44,288 nucleotides of DNA from an uncultured Candidatus Saccharibacteria bacterium (GCA_946548715.1 CAMNPZ010000007.1:1-44288), one strand, 5' to 3'; shown: positions 25,622 to 33,016, numbered from the stretch's first letter. Notes: generated by a model from the sequence alone, not told the origin. Translations and numbers: made by a program.

Positions 25622-26273
25622 AATTAAGAATTTATTAAGTCAACATAAAATAGCAGCTGTTTTGTCGTGTGCGGCAATAATATTACTATTAGCGGTGGGT
25701 GCGATAGTTTTGAAGCCGCAGAATAATGCTAATTTATTGGTAAATGTGGCTCCTACAGATGCGAAAATTGTGATAGCGGGACAAACGTATGGTAATGGAA
25801 TGCTTAGGAATATGACTCCGGGGCATTACGTTGCAGATATTGTGAAAGATGGTTTTGAGAGTAAGACGATTGAATTTGACCTCAAAAATGATGAGGTTGT
25901 TTATGTAAACGAATATTTAATACAGTCAGATTTGGGATTTGATTATTATGAAACGGATAGTGGTAGTTTATTAGTGTTACGTGAATATGCGGAGGCGCAT
26001 GAGGATGATGCGGAATTAAAATCATTTTTAGAGAATTATGAAAAGAAAAGAACAATCGTGAATATTTTGCCACTTGAATACAAAGATGAAATAACAGGAG
26101 GGTTTTATAAGGTGGATTATATGGAAAAGAATCTTGCATGTAAAAAGAATTATTGCATAACTATTAGTACGAACGACGATATTTATACTGAAGCGGCGTT
26201 TGCGGCCATGAAAGCCCATGGATACGATTTGAACGATTATACTATAATTGACCTCTCTGATAGATGCGATTAG
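25614..26273 (+). CDS. Second PEGA-like membrane protein
   Basis: The 219-residue protein has the same layout as the 24507 product: a short basic N terminus, a membrane helix (~14-35), a PEGA-like domain (~38-100: V-A-P-T-D-A-K-I-V-I-A-G, then M-T-P-G-H-Y-V-A-D-I-V-K-D-G-F-E) and a C-terminal domain ending in an N-x-D-x-Y-x-E-A-A pattern. The two C-terminal domains share C-x...-N-x-D-D/E-x-Y-x-x-A spacing, suggesting duplication. ATG 25614 was preferred over GTG 25605 because GGGAG sits at proper distance; the overlap ATGAATAA couples it to the gene before. Confidence 0.6.
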   Translation: MNKIKNLLSQHKIAAVLSCAAIILLLAVGAIVLKPQNNANLLVNVAPTDAKIVIAGQTYGNGMLRNMTPGHYVADIVKDGFESKTIEFDLKNDEVVYVNEYLIQSDLGFDYYETDSGSLLVLREYAEAHEDDAELKSFLENYEKKRTIVNILPLEYKDEITGGFYKVDYMEKNLACKKNYCITISTNDDIYTEAAFAAMKAHGYDLNDYTIIDLSDRCD

Positions 26274-26292
26274 CAATTACCTTTGAGCAGTG

Positions 26293-26301
26293 TGGTATAA
26301 T
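26293..26301 (+). promoter_or_regulatory. ackA extended -10 promoter
   Basis: TGGTATAAT, followed by AAAGGAG at 26307-26313 and ATG at 26321. This is one of the promoters in the window that keeps a conventional Shine-Dalgarno leader. Confidence 0.6.
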
Positions 26302-26320
26302 TGAGTAAAGGAGTTATTTT

Positions 26321-27523
26321 ATGTCAACAAACAATAATAATACTAAAATTTTCTTAGTTTTGAATTCGGGATCGTCGAGTGAGAAGTTTTCACTGTATGA
26401 AGGTGAGGATGAAGTATGCTCGTTGTATTTCGAGGGGATTGAAAAGGGAGGTGAGAAGAAGTTTATTTGTACGATTACGAGAGCAGATGGAACTGATGAG
26501 GTGGTGGACAAGAACTGGGAAACCTTGGACGTGGCGTTTAAGGAAGCAAAGGCAATATTTGAGAAGGAAGGATTTATCAATGCGGCACATCCGCTTGATG
26601 GTATCTTGGTGCGAGTGGTGGCAGCGGGGAAATATTTCTCACAGAACCATATCGTAGACGAGCAGACATTCAAAGAGCTTGAGAAAGTGCGAGTGACGAA
26701 TCCGCTGCACGTGCCGGGGACGGAGCGGGGAATTAAGAATGCAACGGCGACATTTCCGGATGTGCCGGTGATGGTGATGAGCGATTCGGAGGCTTTGACA
26801 CGGGATTCACGACGGGATATGGCTTATGCGTTGCCGGCGGAAATTGTGGATGAGTTTGACTTGGGGCGTTGGGGTGCCCACGGGGCGTCTTATGGATATA
26901 TGATGGGCCGGATTCCGGAACTTGGGATTCTCGAAAAGAAGATGATTGTTTGTCATCTAGGTTCTGGCTGTTCGGTGACGGCATTAGTTGATGGACAACC
27001 AGCCTACACATCCATGGGTGAGACTCCGCTTGAGGGGTTGATGTCGTCGACTAGGACTGGTTCGATTGATCCGACGATTGGAGCACTGTTGGGCGAGAAG
27101 TTAGGCGCAGCGGAAGCGATTAAGCTGATGAATAAGCAATCTGGGTTGCTTGCGATGGCAGGCTCGAATGATATGCGCGAGATTATCGCAGGTGCTGAGG
27201 AAGACCGTGAAGATGCGGCGGCAGCGTTTGATTTGTTTATCGATGGCGTAGCGGGGAAGATTGGTGAATTTGCGGCGAAGATGGGCGGTGTGGATGCGAT
27301 TGTGTTTACGGCGACGATTGGTGAGCGGTCGATTCCGGTACGAAATGCGATTATGGCGAAACTGGAGTTTGCTGGATTCAAGGTACGTAGCGATGTAAAG
27401 CTTGACAAGTCGAAAGGATATGCGAATATTGCCGAGGAGGGGTCGAAGCCTGTATATATTATCCCTACCAATGAAGCGGCGTATATGATTAAGAAGGCGG
27501 CAGAGCTAATTGATAATCATTAG
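26321..27523 (+). CDS. ackA: Acetate kinase
   Basis: It transfers phosphate between acetyl phosphate and ADP, giving ATP and acetate in fermentation. The 400-residue protein has the ASKHA-fold start V-L-N-S-G-S-S-S-E-K-F-S-L-Y (residues ~8-21), H-L-G-S-G-C-S-V near 209 (the family pattern is H-L-G-N-G), S-T-R-T-G-S-I-D-P near 240, and F-T-A-T-I-G-E-R near 328. Length and motifs match the family, with several local substitutions. No phosphotransacetylase gene is in the window. The gene stands alone, with its own promoter upstream and a large palindrome that starts at its stop codon. Confidence 0.93.
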   Translation: MSTNNNNTKIFLVLNSGSSSEKFSLYEGEDEVCSLYFEGIEKGGEKKFICTITRADGTDEVVDKNWETLDVAFKEAKAIFEKEGFINAAHPLDGILVRVVAAGKYFSQNHIVDEQTFKELEKVRVTNPLHVPGTERGIKNATATFPDVPVMVMSDSEALTRDSRRDMAYALPAEIVDEFDLGRWGAHGASYGYMMGRIPELGILEKKMIVCHLGSGCSVTALVDGQPAYTSMGETPLEGLMSSTRTGSIDPTIGALLGEKLGAAEAIKLMNKQSGLLAMAGSNDMREIIAGAEEDREDAAAAFDLFIDGVAGKIGEFAAKMGGVDAIVFTATIGERSIPVRNAIMAKLEFAGFKVRSDVKLDKSKGYANIAEEGSKPVYIIPTNEAAYMIKKAAELIDNH

Positions 27524-27700
27524 AGTTTGAACTTGATTTTTATTCGCGCTTCACTCACGTCATGAATTTTTCGTCAATTTTCTTGACAGAAATTTGCTCG
27601 TCTCGCGGCTCTCTTCAGGGCTCGCGAGTCAAATTTCTTAAAAATTGACGAAAAATTCTTGGTTCGTTCAATGCTCATAAAAACCAAAGTTCAAACTCTA
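27521..27700 (+). repeat. Nested palindrome A after ackA
   Basis: A ~180-bp inverted repeat begins with the ackA stop codon. The outer stem pairs 27521-27543 with 27678-27700 with one mismatch. The middle stem pairs 27564-27581 with 27641-27658 perfectly over 18 bp. Inner stems pair 27590-27596 with 27630-27636 and 27602-27607 with 27623-27628. Between outer and middle stems lies an unpaired bubble: TCGCGCTTCACTCACGTCAT on the left and TTGGTTCGTTCAATGCTCA on the right. The layout and bubble sequences recur in palindrome B at 42330-42515. It may act as terminator, dispersed repeat or small RNA. Confidence 0.8.
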
Positions 27701-27711
27701 TTGATATCTTA

Positions 27712-27749
27712 TTAGCACTCTTGCATTATGAGTGCTAGTTTGGTATAAT
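27712..27749 (+). promoter_or_regulatory. CIRCE operator and groES promoter
   Basis: TTAGCACTC, nine bases, GAGTGCTAG (27712-27738) is a CIRCE element, the operator of heat-shock repressor HrcA. The spacer holds TTGCAT (27721-27726), which with a 17-base gap precedes TATAAT at 27744-27749 and is the likely -35, so HrcA binding would block RNA polymerase directly. TGG precedes the -10. Confidence 0.93.
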
Positions 27750-27773
27750 GGGGGTAGAAAAGGAGAAATAGAT

Positions 27774-28028
27774 ATGGCACTTAAACCATTAAAAGATCGT
27801 GTGGTGGCGGTGGTAGAGAAGCCACTTGAGAAGACTAAATCGGGAATATTGCTCGGCGAAGCAAAAGAAAAACCAGCTTACGCAGTAGTAGAGTCGGTTG
27901 GTCCAGAAGTGAAGTCGGTGAAGAAGGGGGAGAAGATTGTGTATAAGGAGTATTCGACAACTGAAGTCAAGGTTGACGAAAAAGACTACATTATTTTGAA
28001 AGAGGAAGATATTTTGGCAACTTTGTAG
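27774..28028 (+). CDS. groES: Co-chaperonin GroES
   Basis: The heptameric lid of the GroEL chaperonin. The 84-residue protein from ATG 27774 starts A-L-K-P-L-K-D-R-V-V-A-V and contains the shortened mobile-loop region E-K-T-K-S-G-I-L-L near 18-26 and K-G-E-K-I-V-Y-K-E-Y near 51. AAAAGGAG sets this start; an upstream in-frame ATG lies within the operator and is rejected. It is shorter than the usual ~95 residues. A CIRCE element controls it, and groEL follows after 71 bases. Confidence 0.95.
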   Translation: MALKPLKDRVVAVVEKPLEKTKSGILLGEAKEKPAYAVVESVGPEVKSVKKGEKIVYKEYSTTEVKVDEKDYIILKEEDILATL

Positions 28029-28030
28029 GT

Positions 28031-28050
28031 TGTGGAAAACTTGTGGAAAA
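28031..28050 (+). repeat. Paired DnaA-box-like nonamers before groEL
   Basis: TGTGGAAAA occurs at 28031-28039 and again at 28042-28050, 11 bp apart, in the groES-groEL gap. With the preceding T it shares TTGTGGAAAACT with the cluster at 19331. TTTTCCACA is a common DnaA-box variant, but function here is unproven. Confidence 0.35.
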
Positions 28051-28099
28051 GTATGTGATTTAGCAGGGGTGGAATAATAGTTGAAATAAGGAGAAAAAA

Positions 28100-29716
28100 A
28101 TGGCTAAAAAGATATTCTATGAAGCAGAGGCACGCGAAAAGGTGCTATCTGGAGCAAAGCAATTATATGACGCAGTGAAGGTAACATTTGGTCCGAAGGG
28201 GCAGAATGTGATTATCGAGAAGGAATACGGCGCGCCAGTGATTACGCATGATGGTGTGACCGTGGCAGAGGCGGTGGAGCTTCCTTCAAAAGATGAATCG
28301 CTTGGTGAAGCGGTAGGTGCGAAGCTCATCAAGACTGCTGCGCAGAAGCTAAACAAGGTTGCAGGTGATGGTACTACCACTGTAACAGTGTTGACTTACA
28401 ATATTTTGGCTGAGGCCAATAAGCTGATTGCGGCAGGGGTGAACCCGATGGAGCTTCGCCGTGGTATTGAGAAGGCTGGGGCTGAAATTGTGGCGGCGAT
28501 TGATAAGGCGGCCGAGAAGATTGAAGGTGATTCTGGTAAGGTAGCTGAGGTTGCAACGATTTCGGCGGGTGATGCTGAAATTGGCAAGCTGATTGCAGAG
28601 GTGATTTCGAAGATTGGTAAGGATGGTGTCGTGACAGTTGAAGCTGGTCAAGGTCTTGAAATGGAGCAAGAGATTGTAGAGGGCTTTTCGTATGATAAGG
28701 GTTATTCCTCACCATTCTTCGTGACAGATGTGAACCGTCAAGAAGCAGTGTTTGAGAAGCCTTTGGTATTAGTGACTGACCGGAAGATTTCGGCGGCATC
28801 GGATATTTTGCCTTTGCTTGAAAAAATAGCTCAGAGTGGCAAGAAAGACCTTGTGATTATTGCGGAAGAAGTAGAGGGTGAAGCTTTGTCGCTACTAGTG
28901 CTGAATAAGTTGAAGGGCGTGTTTAACTCTTTGGTACTCAAGGCGCCAGCATTTGGAGATAGACGCAAAGAGATAATGGAAGATATTGCGATTTTGACGG
29001 ATGCGACGGTGGTGTCGGCAGATAAGGGCTTGAAGCTCGAAGAAGTGGGGCTTGAGGTGCTTGGTTCGGCAGCGAAAGTAATCGCCACGAAGGACGAAAC
29101 GACGATTATTAAGGGTGCGGGTGATAAGAAGTTGGTAGACGCGCGGATTGCGTTGATTCGGACTTTGGCGGAAGCGGCGAAGTCGGATTATGAGCGCGAA
29201 GAGCTCGAGAAACGAGCCGCGGCTTTACTTGGCAAAGTTGCAGTGATTAAGGTGGGTGGCGCAACCGAAACCGAGATTGACGAGAAGAAGTATCGCGTAG
29301 ATGATGCGGTAGCGGCAACCAAGGCGGCACTGGCTGAAGGCATTGTAACTGGTGGTGGTGTGACTTTGGTGAATGCGGCGGCGAAACTATCTGATGAAGA
29401 TGCCGGAGCGCGTATCGTGAAAAATGCATTGAAGGCACCATTTGTACATATTATGGAGAACGCTGGACTGAATGCCCAGGCGTTGCTAGCTGAAGTTGAG
29501 GCGGCGAAACCTGGATTTGGCGTGAACGTAATGAAGCCAGCTGATGGGTTAGTGGACCTGAAGAAGTCTGGCGTGATTGATCCGGCTAAGGTAACGAAGG
29601 AAGCGGTTAAGAATGCAACTTCGATTGCGGCCACGGCAATTACGATGGGAGCTTTGATCTGTGAGATTCCAGAGGAGAAGCCAGCTGCACCAGATATGGG
29701 CGGAATGGGCTACTAA
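28100..29716 (+). CDS. groEL: Chaperonin GroEL
   Basis: The 60-kDa ATP-driven folding chamber. The 538-residue protein shows V-T-F-G-P-K-G-Q-N-V (near 28-37), the ATP-binding A-G-D-G-T-T-T-V-T-V-L near 87-97, A-G-Q-G-L-E-M-E near 181, and a C-terminal G-G-M-G-Y tail. AAGGAG precedes the ATG. It forms one operon with groES and is followed by a strong terminator. Length is normal and no key motif is missing. Confidence 0.97.
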   Translation: MAKKIFYEAEAREKVLSGAKQLYDAVKVTFGPKGQNVIIEKEYGAPVITHDGVTVAEAVELPSKDESLGEAVGAKLIKTAAQKLNKVAGDGTTTVTVLTYNILAEANKLIAAGVNPMELRRGIEKAGAEIVAAIDKAAEKIEGDSGKVAEVATISAGDAEIGKLIAEVISKIGKDGVVTVEAGQGLEMEQEIVEGFSYDKGYSSPFFVTDVNRQEAVFEKPLVLVTDRKISAASDILPLLEKIAQSGKKDLVIIAEEVEGEALSLLVLNKLKGVFNSLVLKAPAFGDRRKEIMEDIAILTDATVVSADKGLKLEEVGLEVLGSAAKVIATKDETTIIKGAGDKKLVDARIALIRTLAEAAKSDYEREELEKRAAALLGKVAVIKVGGATETEIDEKKYRVDDAVAATKAALAEGIVTGGGVTLVNAAAKLSDEDAGARIVKNALKAPFVHIMENAGLNAQALLAEVEAAKPGFGVNVMKPADGLVDLKKSGVIDPAKVTKEAVKNATSIAATAITMGALICEIPEEKPAAPDMGGMGY

Positions 29717-29720
29717 TAAA

Positions 29721-29752
29721 TATAGGGCTTCTTCTTCGGGAGAAGCCCTATA
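29721..29752 (+). terminator. groEL terminator hairpin
   Basis: A 12-bp perfect stem (29721-29732 with 29741-29752) closes around CTTCGGG, starting four bases after the groEL stop. Its GC-rich centre is GGGCTTCT/AGAAGCCC. The tract after it is A/T-rich rather than a clean run of T. Confidence 0.8.
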
Positions 29753-29775
29753 TATTAAAGATAGCGTTCGTAATA

Positions 29776-29800
29776 AATAACCCCCTTGGCGGGGGTTATT
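29776..29800 (-). terminator. Terminator of the 29822-30412 gene
   Basis: A 10-bp stem AATAACCCCC / GGGGGTTATT around a five-base loop. It lies 21 bases beyond the stop of the reverse gene, and would also stop forward transcripts coming from groEL. Confidence 0.7.
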
Positions 29801-29821
29801 TTGTGTGAGGTGGGTCTAGAT

Positions 29822-30412
29822 TTACATTTTGTCGATAGCTTCGACGAGATAGAGAAGCGCTTCGGCACGTTTGGTTTCATCAGGGATTTCGCGGGCGGCA
29901 TGATAGGCAGGGTCCAAAACGGTGTAATCCTTGAGGTCCTCAAAGATATTGCGATAGATGTCGAATTTCTGAGATGCGTCCATGTTGATCTTGTCTAAAA
30001 GTGGGATTAGGTCGCGAAGGGCGGCTTTCTTGATTTCAGTGGTATTGAGATTTTGAGGCTGCTCTGTTGGGATTGGAGCTTCGTGAGCTGGGACCGTGGG
30101 TGCGGGGGCAGGAGCAAGAACGGGCGCCGCAATGGGTTCTGCTGGTGCGGTTGGAGTTTCTGGCATAGCGAGATCTGGAATATTACTTGCCGCGTCAAGT
30201 GGAGCGATAGCTTCGGGTGCCGGTGCGATTACTTCAAGCTTGGGCTCTGGAAAAGGTCCAACTGGTTCGCCGAGTTCGCCAGTGTCACCTTCTGGCACGG
30301 AAGACGGTGCAGCGACCGGGTCAGAAAAAACCGGATCGATGTTGGTTGTATTAGTAATATCGTCAATTGCTTTTTGTAGATCGTTATCTACGCTTGGTTG
30401 ATTTTGGTCCAT
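29822..30412 (-). CDS. Pro/Ala-rich protein with helical C-terminal domain
   Basis: I do not recognise a family. The 196-residue protein has an acidic, polar N terminus, a long Pro/Ala/Glu-rich linker (~35-120, for example A-P-V-L-A-P-A-P-A-P-T-V-P) with no predicted structure, and a compact helical C-terminal domain (~125-196: A-A-L-R-D-L-I-P-L-L-D-K-I ... Y-H-A-A-R-E-I-P-D-E-T-K-R-A-E-A-L-L). No signal peptide or membrane helix is seen, so it is probably cytosolic. ATG 30412 follows AAAGG at suitable distance; a GTG nine bases upstream is an alternative. Confidence 0.6.
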   Translation of the reverse strand: MDQNQPSVDNDLQKAIDDITNTTNIDPVFSDPVAAPSSVPEGDTGELGEPVGPFPEPKLEVIAPAPEAIAPLDAASNIPDLAMPETPTAPAEPIAAPVLAPAPAPTVPAHEAPIPTEQPQNLNTTEIKKAALRDLIPLLDKINMDASQKFDIYRNIFEDLKDYTVLDPAYHAAREIPDETKRAEALLYLVEAIDKM

Positions 30413-30459
30413 TTTACCCACCTTTACTATTAATTATTATCTATATTATCATACTTATG

Positions 30460-30927
30460 CTATATTCGCAAGAAGTTTACTATTTTATCGAGAAAATCTA
30501 GTTTGACTTCTTGCATGGGGAGGTGTGCGCCGAGAGTATCGACGATGATTTCGCCGCTGGTTCTGGGAAAATAGACTTTGACGCTGAGACCGAGGCGTTT
30601 TTTGGGGATAAGGATGGCGGAGTAGTGAGTGCCTTCTTGTAGGATGCCGAAAGCTTTGAAATCTTCGTACTTATGGAGACGTTGACCTTCGTGAAGACCT
30701 TCGGTGGAAAGAGTGTAATTAATTTTGCGGGGTGGGCGGAAGGTAGAGGTGAGGATAGTGATGAAGCAGAGAATAATAAGAACTAGGAATGTCCACCACC
30801 CGAGGAACCATGCAAGAATACAAAGCGCAGTTGTAGTCACAGCAAGACCAACATACCACCACGTGTTGCGACCTGGAACTATGTATTCTTCGGCTTGCCA
30901 AGAGACTTCTTGCTGTTTTTTTGCCAT
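30460..30927 (-). CDS. Membrane protein with two helices and PH-like tail
   Basis: The 155-residue protein has a ~22-residue cytoplasmic start, two adjacent membrane helices (~24-44 and 46-64) and a soluble ~85-residue C-terminal domain with a beta-rich pattern (I-N-Y-T-L-S-T-E-G-L ... Y-E-D-F-K-A-F-G-I) suggestive of bacterial PH-like domains. Its function is unknown. ATG 30927 was chosen because an extended -10 ends 6 bases upstream; the longer in-frame start would lie upstream of that promoter and within the tRNA gene. Confidence 0.6.
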   Translation of the reverse strand: MAKKQQEVSWQAEEYIVPGRNTWWYVGLAVTTTALCILAWFLGWWTFLVLIILCFITILTSTFRPPRKINYTLSTEGLHEGQRLHKYEDFKAFGILQEGTHYSAILIPKKRLGLSVKVYFPRTSGEIIVDTLGAHLPMQEVKLDFLDKIVNFLRI

Positions 30928-30933
30928 AACTTC

Positions 30934-30942
30934 ATTATAACA
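30934..30942 (-). promoter_or_regulatory. Extended -10 promoter, leaderless
   Basis: Reverse-strand TGTTATAAT ends 6 bases before ATG 30927. It is divergent from the tRNA-Ser gene. Confidence 0.6.
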
Positions 30943-30997
30943 TATTATTGATTTTGAGTTACAAAAAAGTACGAAATATGATAGAATAATATGTAAT

Positions 30998-31090
30998 GGA
31001 GGGTTACCCAAGTGGCTGAAGGGGACGGTTTGCTAAATCGTTAGTCTGGAGTGATCTGGAGCGGGAGTTCGAATCTCCCACCCTCCGCCA
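30998..31090 (+). tRNA. tRNA-Ser (anticodon GCU)
   Basis: A 93-base class II tRNA. The acceptor stem GGAGGGT pairs with ACCCTCC (31080-31086), followed by discriminator G and an encoded CCA (31088-31090). The anticodon loop TTGCTAA carries GCT, reading AGC and AGU serine codons. A long variable arm follows (TAGTCTGGAGTGATCTGGA region), as expected for serine. The T arm GGGAGTTCGAATCTCCC is perfect. A long hairpin starts within the CCA. Confidence 0.97.
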
Positions 31091-31195
31091 TTCGAATTGA
31101 AAGGCGCCATTTTGGCGTTTTTTCGCGCTCGCTCGTCGGGAAGACGCACTTCGCGCGAAGAAAACACCAATCTGGCGCCTTTCATTTTCGAATGG
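31088..31195 (+). terminator. Long hairpin C after tRNA-Ser
   Basis: About 41 bases (31088-31128), starting in the tRNA CCA, pair imperfectly with 31153-31195 around a ~24-base loop. The left arm contains a small terminator of its own: CGCCA-TTT-TGGCG then TTTTTT (31105-31123). The right arm carries the mirror version on the reverse strand. The loop-side TTCGCGCTCGCTCGTC resembles the left bubble of palindrome A. Confidence 0.75.
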
Positions 31196-31269
31196 GAATT
31201 GTTATATGATATGCCGGCTTTTAAACTTGAATTTATTTTTGATAGGCAGAAGTTGGCAGATTGGCTTTT

Positions 31270-31298
31270 TTGTAGTTTTTTGGAGGATATGGTATAAT
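31270..31298 (+). promoter_or_regulatory. Promoter of the first VirB2-like gene
   Basis: TTGTAG at 31270-31275, a 17-base spacer and TGG before TATAAT (31293-31298). The ATG is 6 bases after the -10, so a leaderless mRNA is predicted. Confidence 0.6.
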
Positions 31299-31304
31299 TG
31301 AATT

Positions 31305-31739
31305 ATGAGAAGGATAATAAGAATTGTTTTACCAATTATAGCAATTACAATAGTAAGTCTTAGTCTTGTGGGGCTTGGGTCAGTGTCGGCGTTGACTTTG
31401 CAGGAGGGTGCGGAGGCTGCGCGGTGCGATGGTTGTCCTGCTGATCTTTTTGGACCAACTGGTGCTTTCCGGCAGATTACGAATACGATTCTGTATATCG
31501 TGGGCATTATTGCGGTAATTATGTTGATTATTGGTGGAATTAAATACGTGATATCTGGTGGTGATTCGAAGAAGGTTACTGATGCGAAAAATACGGTGCT
31601 TTATGCGATTATCGGGTTAGTGATTGCAGTGTTTGCGTATGCAATTGTGAATTTTGTGATTTCAGCTTTGCCAAATTCTGGGCAGCAGATTGAAACTCAA
31701 GATAATGTCTCTTTAGTCGAGACGACTGAGAGTCAGTAG
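31305..31739 (+). CDS. VirB2/TrbC-like pilin-type protein
   Basis: The 144-residue protein has an N-terminal signal-like helix (~5-30), a short outer segment with C-D-G-C, then two membrane helices (~60-82 and ~97-120) separated by the short loop S-G-G-D-S-K-K-V-T-D-A-K. This is the TrbC/VirB2 pilin layout, common in CPR genomes. The loop and following N-T-V-L-Y-A-I-I-G-L-V are shared with the other pilin-like proteins at 33095-34765. VirB2-type subunits form the pilus or channel of type IV secretion systems. The tail is polar and acidic. The 3' end overlaps the converging comF by 27 bases. Confidence 0.75.
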   Translation: MRRIIRIVLPIIAITIVSLSLVGLGSVSALTLQEGAEAARCDGCPADLFGPTGAFRQITNTILYIVGIIAVIMLIIGGIKYVISGGDSKKVTDAKNTVLYAIIGLVIAVFAYAIVNFVISALPNSGQQIETQDNVSLVETTESQ

Positions 31740-32408
31740 TGCGAGAATGATTTTAGATACTCCAGCTTGCTGGAGTATTTTAATGCAGGCGTGCATGGAA
31801 GCGCCGGTGGTCCAGACGTCATCTAACAGAATATAGGTGGCTTGTGGGTCGATGGTGGCATATGAGGCTATATTGTAGGCGTTGGTGGCTTGAAGGATGC
31901 GCGTGGCGCGGTCGGTGCCAACTTGGGTTGTATTATTAGTGCGAATAAGTAGTTGTCTGGAGGTACAATTCGGCGCTTTGAGCTTGGCGAGGTGTTTGGC
32001 GATGAGTTTGATATGGTCGAATCCACGAGAACGGACGTGTTTGTCGATAGTGGGAAGAGGGACAATGACAGCTGGAGTATCTTGTGGTGGAAGAAATTCG
32101 TGCATGAGTTCGGCAAGAGGACGAGCTAGGGCGCGGATGGACTTGTACTTGTAGTCGTGAACGATATTGCCGAGAAGACCAGAGCGTTCGCCAATGACAT
32201 AAATAGGCGGTAGAGCTGGACAATTGGAACATTTGCCAGATTCGGTGGGTGATTTACAGTGTGGACAAACGGCCTGGTGGTTGGTTTTGATGTAAAGTTT
32301 ACAACGTTCACATAAGACAGTACCAATTTGGCCGCAACCCCTACAGGAGTGAGGCATGAGTAGGTCAAAAAGGTTAGGAAATGTTGTATTTTTTACAATA
32401 TTTTGCAT
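31713..32408 (-). CDS. comF: ComF-family phosphoribosyltransferase-like protein
   Basis: The 231-residue protein has an N-terminal double zinc-ribbon-like region (C-R-G-C-G, C-E-R-C, C-P-H-C, C-S-N-C) and a type I phosphoribosyltransferase-like domain with the PRPP loop Y-I-L-L-D-D-V-W-T-T-G-A-S (~195-207). This is the ComF/GntX arrangement; in Bacillus and Haemophilus relatives ComF takes part in uptake of single-stranded DNA during transformation. ATG 32408 begins the domain; a longer in-frame extension would run antisense into hsp20 and is rejected. It is divergent from hsp20 across 64 bases. Confidence 0.85.
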   Translation of the reverse strand: MQNIVKNTTFPNLFDLLMPHSCRGCGQIGTVLCERCKLYIKTNHQAVCPHCKSPTESGKCSNCPALPPIYVIGERSGLLGNIVHDYKYKSIRALARPLAELMHEFLPPQDTPAVIVPLPTIDKHVRSRGFDHIKLIAKHLAKLKAPNCTSRQLLIRTNNTTQVGTDRATRILQATNAYNIASYATIDPQATYILLDDVWTTGASMHACIKILQQAGVSKIILALLTLSRLD

Positions 32409-32438
32409 GATTCTCTTGATTTTACTACGATGTTCGTA

Positions 32439-32444
32439 TATAAT
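32439..32444 (+). promoter_or_regulatory. -10 of the hsp20 gene
   Basis: TATAAT lies 28 bases before ATG 32473, with GTGGAGG at 32462-32468 as Shine-Dalgarno sequence. No CIRCE is visible here, unlike at groES and dnaJ. Confidence 0.5.
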
Positions 32445-32472
32445 AAAGCATAACAATATAAGTGGAGGAAAT

Positions 32473-33006
32473 ATGGCACGTACAAAAAGTGACGATTTGC
32501 TGATGGAGGACGAGCTGGCTGCGGCGTTCTTGGGTGGAGACGAAGAAATGATGTCTCCAATTGAGAATTCAGAGCCAGTAGTCGAAGATACTCCAATGGT
32601 AGAGGATGTACCCATGACCGAAGGGGAAGTCAGCGAACCAGTCGAAGATGAGTGGGCAAACGATACCGACGATTTTCCTGGACAGCTCGCTGTGGATGTC
32701 TATGAAACCGCCGATAAACTAGTAGTAAAAGCTCGTACAGCTGGGATATCAAAATCCGATCTCGATGTGAGTATTTCGGATAATATTCTGACGATATCTG
32801 GTGTGCTATCTGGGGGAGAAGATGAGAAGACGACTAGATGGCATATTCAAGAATGCTATTGGGGTGAGTTTTCTCGTACGATTGCATTGCCCGTACAGGT
32901 ACGCGAGGATGAGAATAGCGTGAAGGCTGAGCTGAAGGATGGAGTGCTCACGATTACCTTTGAGAAGGAAAAAACTGAGCAGCCGAAGAAGATTGCGATA
33001 CAATAG
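32473..33006 (+). CDS. Small heat-shock protein, Hsp20 family
   Basis: The 177-residue protein has a long acidic N-terminal extension (~1-65, rich in E, D, P and V) and then an alpha-crystallin domain (~70-165): L-A-V-D-V-Y-E-T-A-D-K-L-V-V-K-A, the G-I-S-K-S-D-L-D-V-S-I turn, and the closing D-G-V-L-T-I-T-F-E. It ends K-K-I-A-I-Q, a C-terminal I-x-I-type motif used in oligomer contacts. It holds unfolded proteins without ATP. The upstream in-frame ATG at 32356 lies before the promoter, so 32473 is used. A terminator follows. Confidence 0.88.
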   Translation: MARTKSDDLLMEDELAAAFLGGDEEMMSPIENSEPVVEDTPMVEDVPMTEGEVSEPVEDEWANDTDDFPGQLAVDVYETADKLVVKARTAGISKSDLDVSISDNILTISGVLSGGEDEKTTRWHIQECYWGEFSRTIALPVQVREDENSVKAELKDGVLTITFEKEKTEQPKKIAIQ

Positions 33007-33016
33007 TTTGAGTTAA

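Noticed and set aside
32409-32615. 69-residue N-terminal extension of ComF
   Set aside because: It is antisense to the start of hsp20 and its promoter, is Ser/Thr-rich and low-complexity, and the family domain begins just after ATG 32408.
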